From Sphingomonas xinjiangensis (GTDB lineage Bacteria > Pseudomonadota > Alphaproteobacteria > Sphingomonadales > Sphingomonadaceae): a stretch of 64,000 bases of DNA. The stretch lies in assembly GCF_014199255.1 (NCBI RefSeq), contig NZ_JACIJF010000003.1, forward strand, positions 248,001-312,000. Reading direction: 5' to 3'. The position numbers were made by a program, and so were the translations under genes. Shown one piece after another: positions 62,603-64,000 of the stretch (positions within the stretch are counted from its first letter, which is position 1; the number at the start of each line of letters is the position of its first letter). The notes below the pieces were generated by a model, which searched no databases, had not been told where the DNA came from, and saw only the letters and a program-made list of their open reading frames with translations.

Positions 62603-63253
62603 TCACCGAAAGCTGAAGTTCACCGGCTGCACGCTCGCGGCGTTCCCGTCGAACGCGCTCGCCGCATAGGGTCCGTCACGCGTCACCCAGTGCAGGAACA
62701 AGTGCGCCGACCAGTAATTCGGGTTGGGCGTGGTCCGCCCATGGCGCCGCGTCACGCCCTGGTACAACATGGCGTCGCCCGGCCGCATGGCGACCGACCG
62801 GTACGGCACCGCGCCCCAGCTATCCTCCACCGCCGGCCCGGGCTCGGCAGGCTCGCTGCCAATCTCCAGGTCCCAGGCCACGCCATCGCTATAATCCAGC
62901 GTCAGCGACATGCTCACCTCGCACGAATAGCGGTCGCTATGGACCCGGCACACATCGCCTTCGCGATAGATACGGAAATAGTCATAGCTCGGCAGCAAAT
63001 CGCGCCCGATCAGCTGCGACACCACTGGCGTGAGCCCCCAGAGCAGCCCCAGCATCGGTGGATAATGATAGCCATACAGCTCGATCGCGTCGCGCTTCAG
63101 CAGGTTCGATCCACGCGTGAGCTGATTCAGGCTGCCTCCGCCGCGCTCCACATCGCTCTTCAGCTGGTGCAGAAACGCGCGGCACACCTCCACCGGCACC
63201 AGCCCCTCGACCAGTGCATAGCCGTCCCGCTCGAAATCCCCGCTCGTCCGCAT
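62603..63253 (-). CDS. 2-oxoglutarate/Fe(II) oxygenase-like protein (phytanoyl-CoA dioxygenase-like)
   Basis: 216 residues from the ATG at 63253 (MRTSGDFERDGYALVEGLVP). A jelly-roll oxygenase is suggested by the metal motif His-x-Asp in RVHSDRYSCEVS, followed by LTLDYSDG and a later distal His in GVTRRHGRTTPN preceded by MRPGDAMLYQ. NPNYWSAHLFLHWV near the end is a family-like closing segment. The substrate is unknown. The gene is bracketed by two inverted copies of an intergenic repeat, which may mark a mobile or recombined segment. Confidence 0.72.
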   Translation of the reverse strand: MRTSGDFERDGYALVEGLVPVEVCRAFLHQLKSDVERGGGSLNQLTRGSNLLKRDAIELYGYHYPPMLGLLWGLTPVVSQLIGRDLLPSYDYFRIYREGDVCRVHSDRYSCEVSMSLTLDYSDGVAWDLEIGSEPAEPGPAVEDSWGAVPYRSVAMRPGDAMLYQGVTRRHGRTTPNPNYWSAHLFLHWVTRDGPYAASAFDGNAASVQPVNFSFR

Positions 63254-63299
63254 GGCGCGATCATAAGCGGCGGCAGGGACCCGGCAAGATCGATTTATG

Positions 63300-63480
63300 C
63301 GTAGTTGGAGAAGAGAACGGTTCACGCCGAGGCCCGGAGACCCGCCTGGCGGCGCGTTCGGGAGACATCTCAAGCGCACGAACCTGCGCGAGATCGAGGA
63401 GAGCCGCTACCGCGGCATTGCGCCTACCTTCTTCTCTCCGGGCTTTGGCGCGAACCCTTGTCTTTTGCTGAAACCCAGCG
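63300..63480 (+). repeat. Intergenic repeat element, copy B
   Basis: About 180 bases related to copy A but in opposite orientation. It shares GTTCGGGAGACATCTCAAGC exactly (63356-63375), GAGAGCCGCTACCGCGGCAT versus a similar stretch in A, and CCTTCTTCTCT. The terminal arms are more diverged (GTTCACGCCGAGGCCCGGAG versus GTTCGCGCAGAGGCGCGGAG). It fills the gap between the oxygenase-like gene and the GntR gene. Confidence 0.7.
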
Positions 63481-63495
63481 CGCCCGCGTGCCCGC

Positions 63496-63852
63496 TCAGG
63501 CGGTCTCGCGGTCCAGGAGCTCGTTCACGTCCAATCCCAGCAGCGCGATATGGTCCCGCACCCGCGGCCACATGCCGGTCAGAAACCGCTCGCGCTCCGC
63601 GGCGCGCAGCCGTTCCACCGCGCCAGCGAGCACGAACATGCCCACCCCGCGCCGCACTTCGACATAGCCGTCGTCCTGAAAGCTTTGATACGCCTTGGCC
63701 ACCGTCAGCGGGTTGGCGCCATGCTCGGCGGCGAGCGCGCGCACCGAAGGCAGCTGGTCTCCGGCGCGAAATTGCCCGCGCAGGATGGCGGCGGAAATGA
63801 TCGCCCGCAGCTTCAGGTACACGGGCAAGTCTTCATGTTCCAGGGCTGTCAT
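63496..63852 (-). CDS. GntR-family regulator, YtrA subfamily
   Basis: 118 residues from the ATG at 63852 (MTALEHEDLPVYLKL). Winged helix-turn-helix (~10-75): GQFRAGDQLPSVRALAAEHG, NPLTVAKAYQSFQDDGYVEV and RRGVGMFV. Only a short helical tail follows (~80-118; RLRAAERERFLTGMW), the mark of the YtrA subfamily, which often controls ABC transporters. No ABC genes are visible here; the partly seen downstream or upstream neighbour is a nitroreductase-like gene. Confidence 0.87.
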   Translation of the reverse strand: MTALEHEDLPVYLKLRAIISAAILRGQFRAGDQLPSVRALAAEHGANPLTVAKAYQSFQDDGYVEVRRGVGMFVLAGAVERLRAAERERFLTGMWPRVRDHIALLGLDVNELLDRETA

Positions 63853-63870
63853 GCCCGCATAATACAGCAC

Positions 63871-64000
63871 TCAGGCGGCAGGTCCACCCCCGGCCCGCCA
63901 GTGGTGCACGATCCGCGACAGATCCCCACGTGGCCGCTCCTCCAATTCGCGCTGCGGCGATCCCAGGAAGATGAACCCGGCGATACGCTGTGGCGCTTCT
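63871..64000 (-). CDS. C-terminal end of a probable nitroreductase (partial)
   Basis: The last 43 codons of a leftward gene that runs off the right edge, ending TGA at 63871-63873, 18 bases before the GntR start. The peptide reads APQRIAGFIFLGSPQRELEE, then RPRGDLSRIVHHW and a short Gly/Pro tail. The R-I-A-G-F-x-x-x-G-S/T-P ... ERPRPDL ... V.HW pattern matches the C-terminus of FMN-dependent nitroreductase-family proteins. Identification rests on this short segment only. Confidence 0.6.
   Translation of the reverse strand, partial: EAPQRIAGFIFLGSPQRELEERPRGDLSRIVHHWRAGGGPAA

Overview
The window reads as a piece of the main chromosome of a Sphingomonas-like alphaproteobacterium (Sphingomonadaceae). 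I infer this from the high G+C content, the alphaproteobacterial gene families (an HslV with a short leader before its catalytic Thr, L-arabonate-pathway enzymes, several TonB-dependent receptors, TrhO, RadA) and a GTTC-N7-GTTC SOS box. I see no phage, IS element, tRNA, rRNA or CRISPR array. Coding density is high: with the starts chosen here, no gap between genes exceeds about 290 bases.

Layout. 0-2.3 kb: a GT4 glycosyltransferase followed by a chain of small overlapping ORFs, one of them a Lys/Ala-rich histone-like protein. 2.3-6 kb: hslVU, a threonine synthase gene and a KTSC-domain protein. 6.1-12.3 kb: a CHASE2/degenerate-GGDEF/EAL protein, a FecR-domain protein with a C-terminal array of 13-residue repeats, and a divergent ShlB/FhaC-type outer-membrane translocator. 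12.3-18.4 kb: an MFS exporter, a second GT4 enzyme, a 36-residue acidic protein, radA behind an SOS box, trhO and a glutathione transferase. 18.4-25.9 kb: an operon of ABC ATPase, two ABC-2 permeases and an M14 carboxypeptidase, divergent from a TonB-dependent receptor. 26-27.8 kb: a CPA2 antiporter and a small exported protein.

27.8-42 kb is an arabinan/L-arabinose island: two GH43 enzymes, GH51, a Gfo/Idh/MocA L-arabinose dehydrogenase, an AraD1/GguC-family protein, a FadR-type regulator, a FucP-like symporter, a mutarotase, an IlvD/Edd L-arabonate dehydratase and a GH127. Together they would release L-arabinose, import it and oxidise it through the non-phosphorylative route. The lactonase and the final aldehyde dehydrogenase are not in the window. 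Two divergent promoters share a TGTC-N-GAC element.

42.6-54.7 kb is an alpha-glucan island: an overlapping four-gene operon (exported GH13, cytoplasmic GH13, an internally deleted GH97 remnant, an MFS disaccharide transporter), a LacI regulator, a flavin-dependent halogenase, a large TonB-dependent receptor and a DUF6445-like protein. The sequence CATACGTATTCA occurs both between lacI and the GH13 operon and upstream of the receptor, which suggests one regulon.

55-64 kb: a ZnuD-like TonB receptor behind a Zur-like box, a PAP2 phosphatase, galE, msrA, a Sua5-type tRNA-modification gene, an acyl-CoA dehydrogenase, a 2OG-Fe(II)-oxygenase-like gene between two inverted copies of an intergenic repeat, a YtrA-type GntR regulator and the 3' end of a probable nitroreductase gene that runs off the window.
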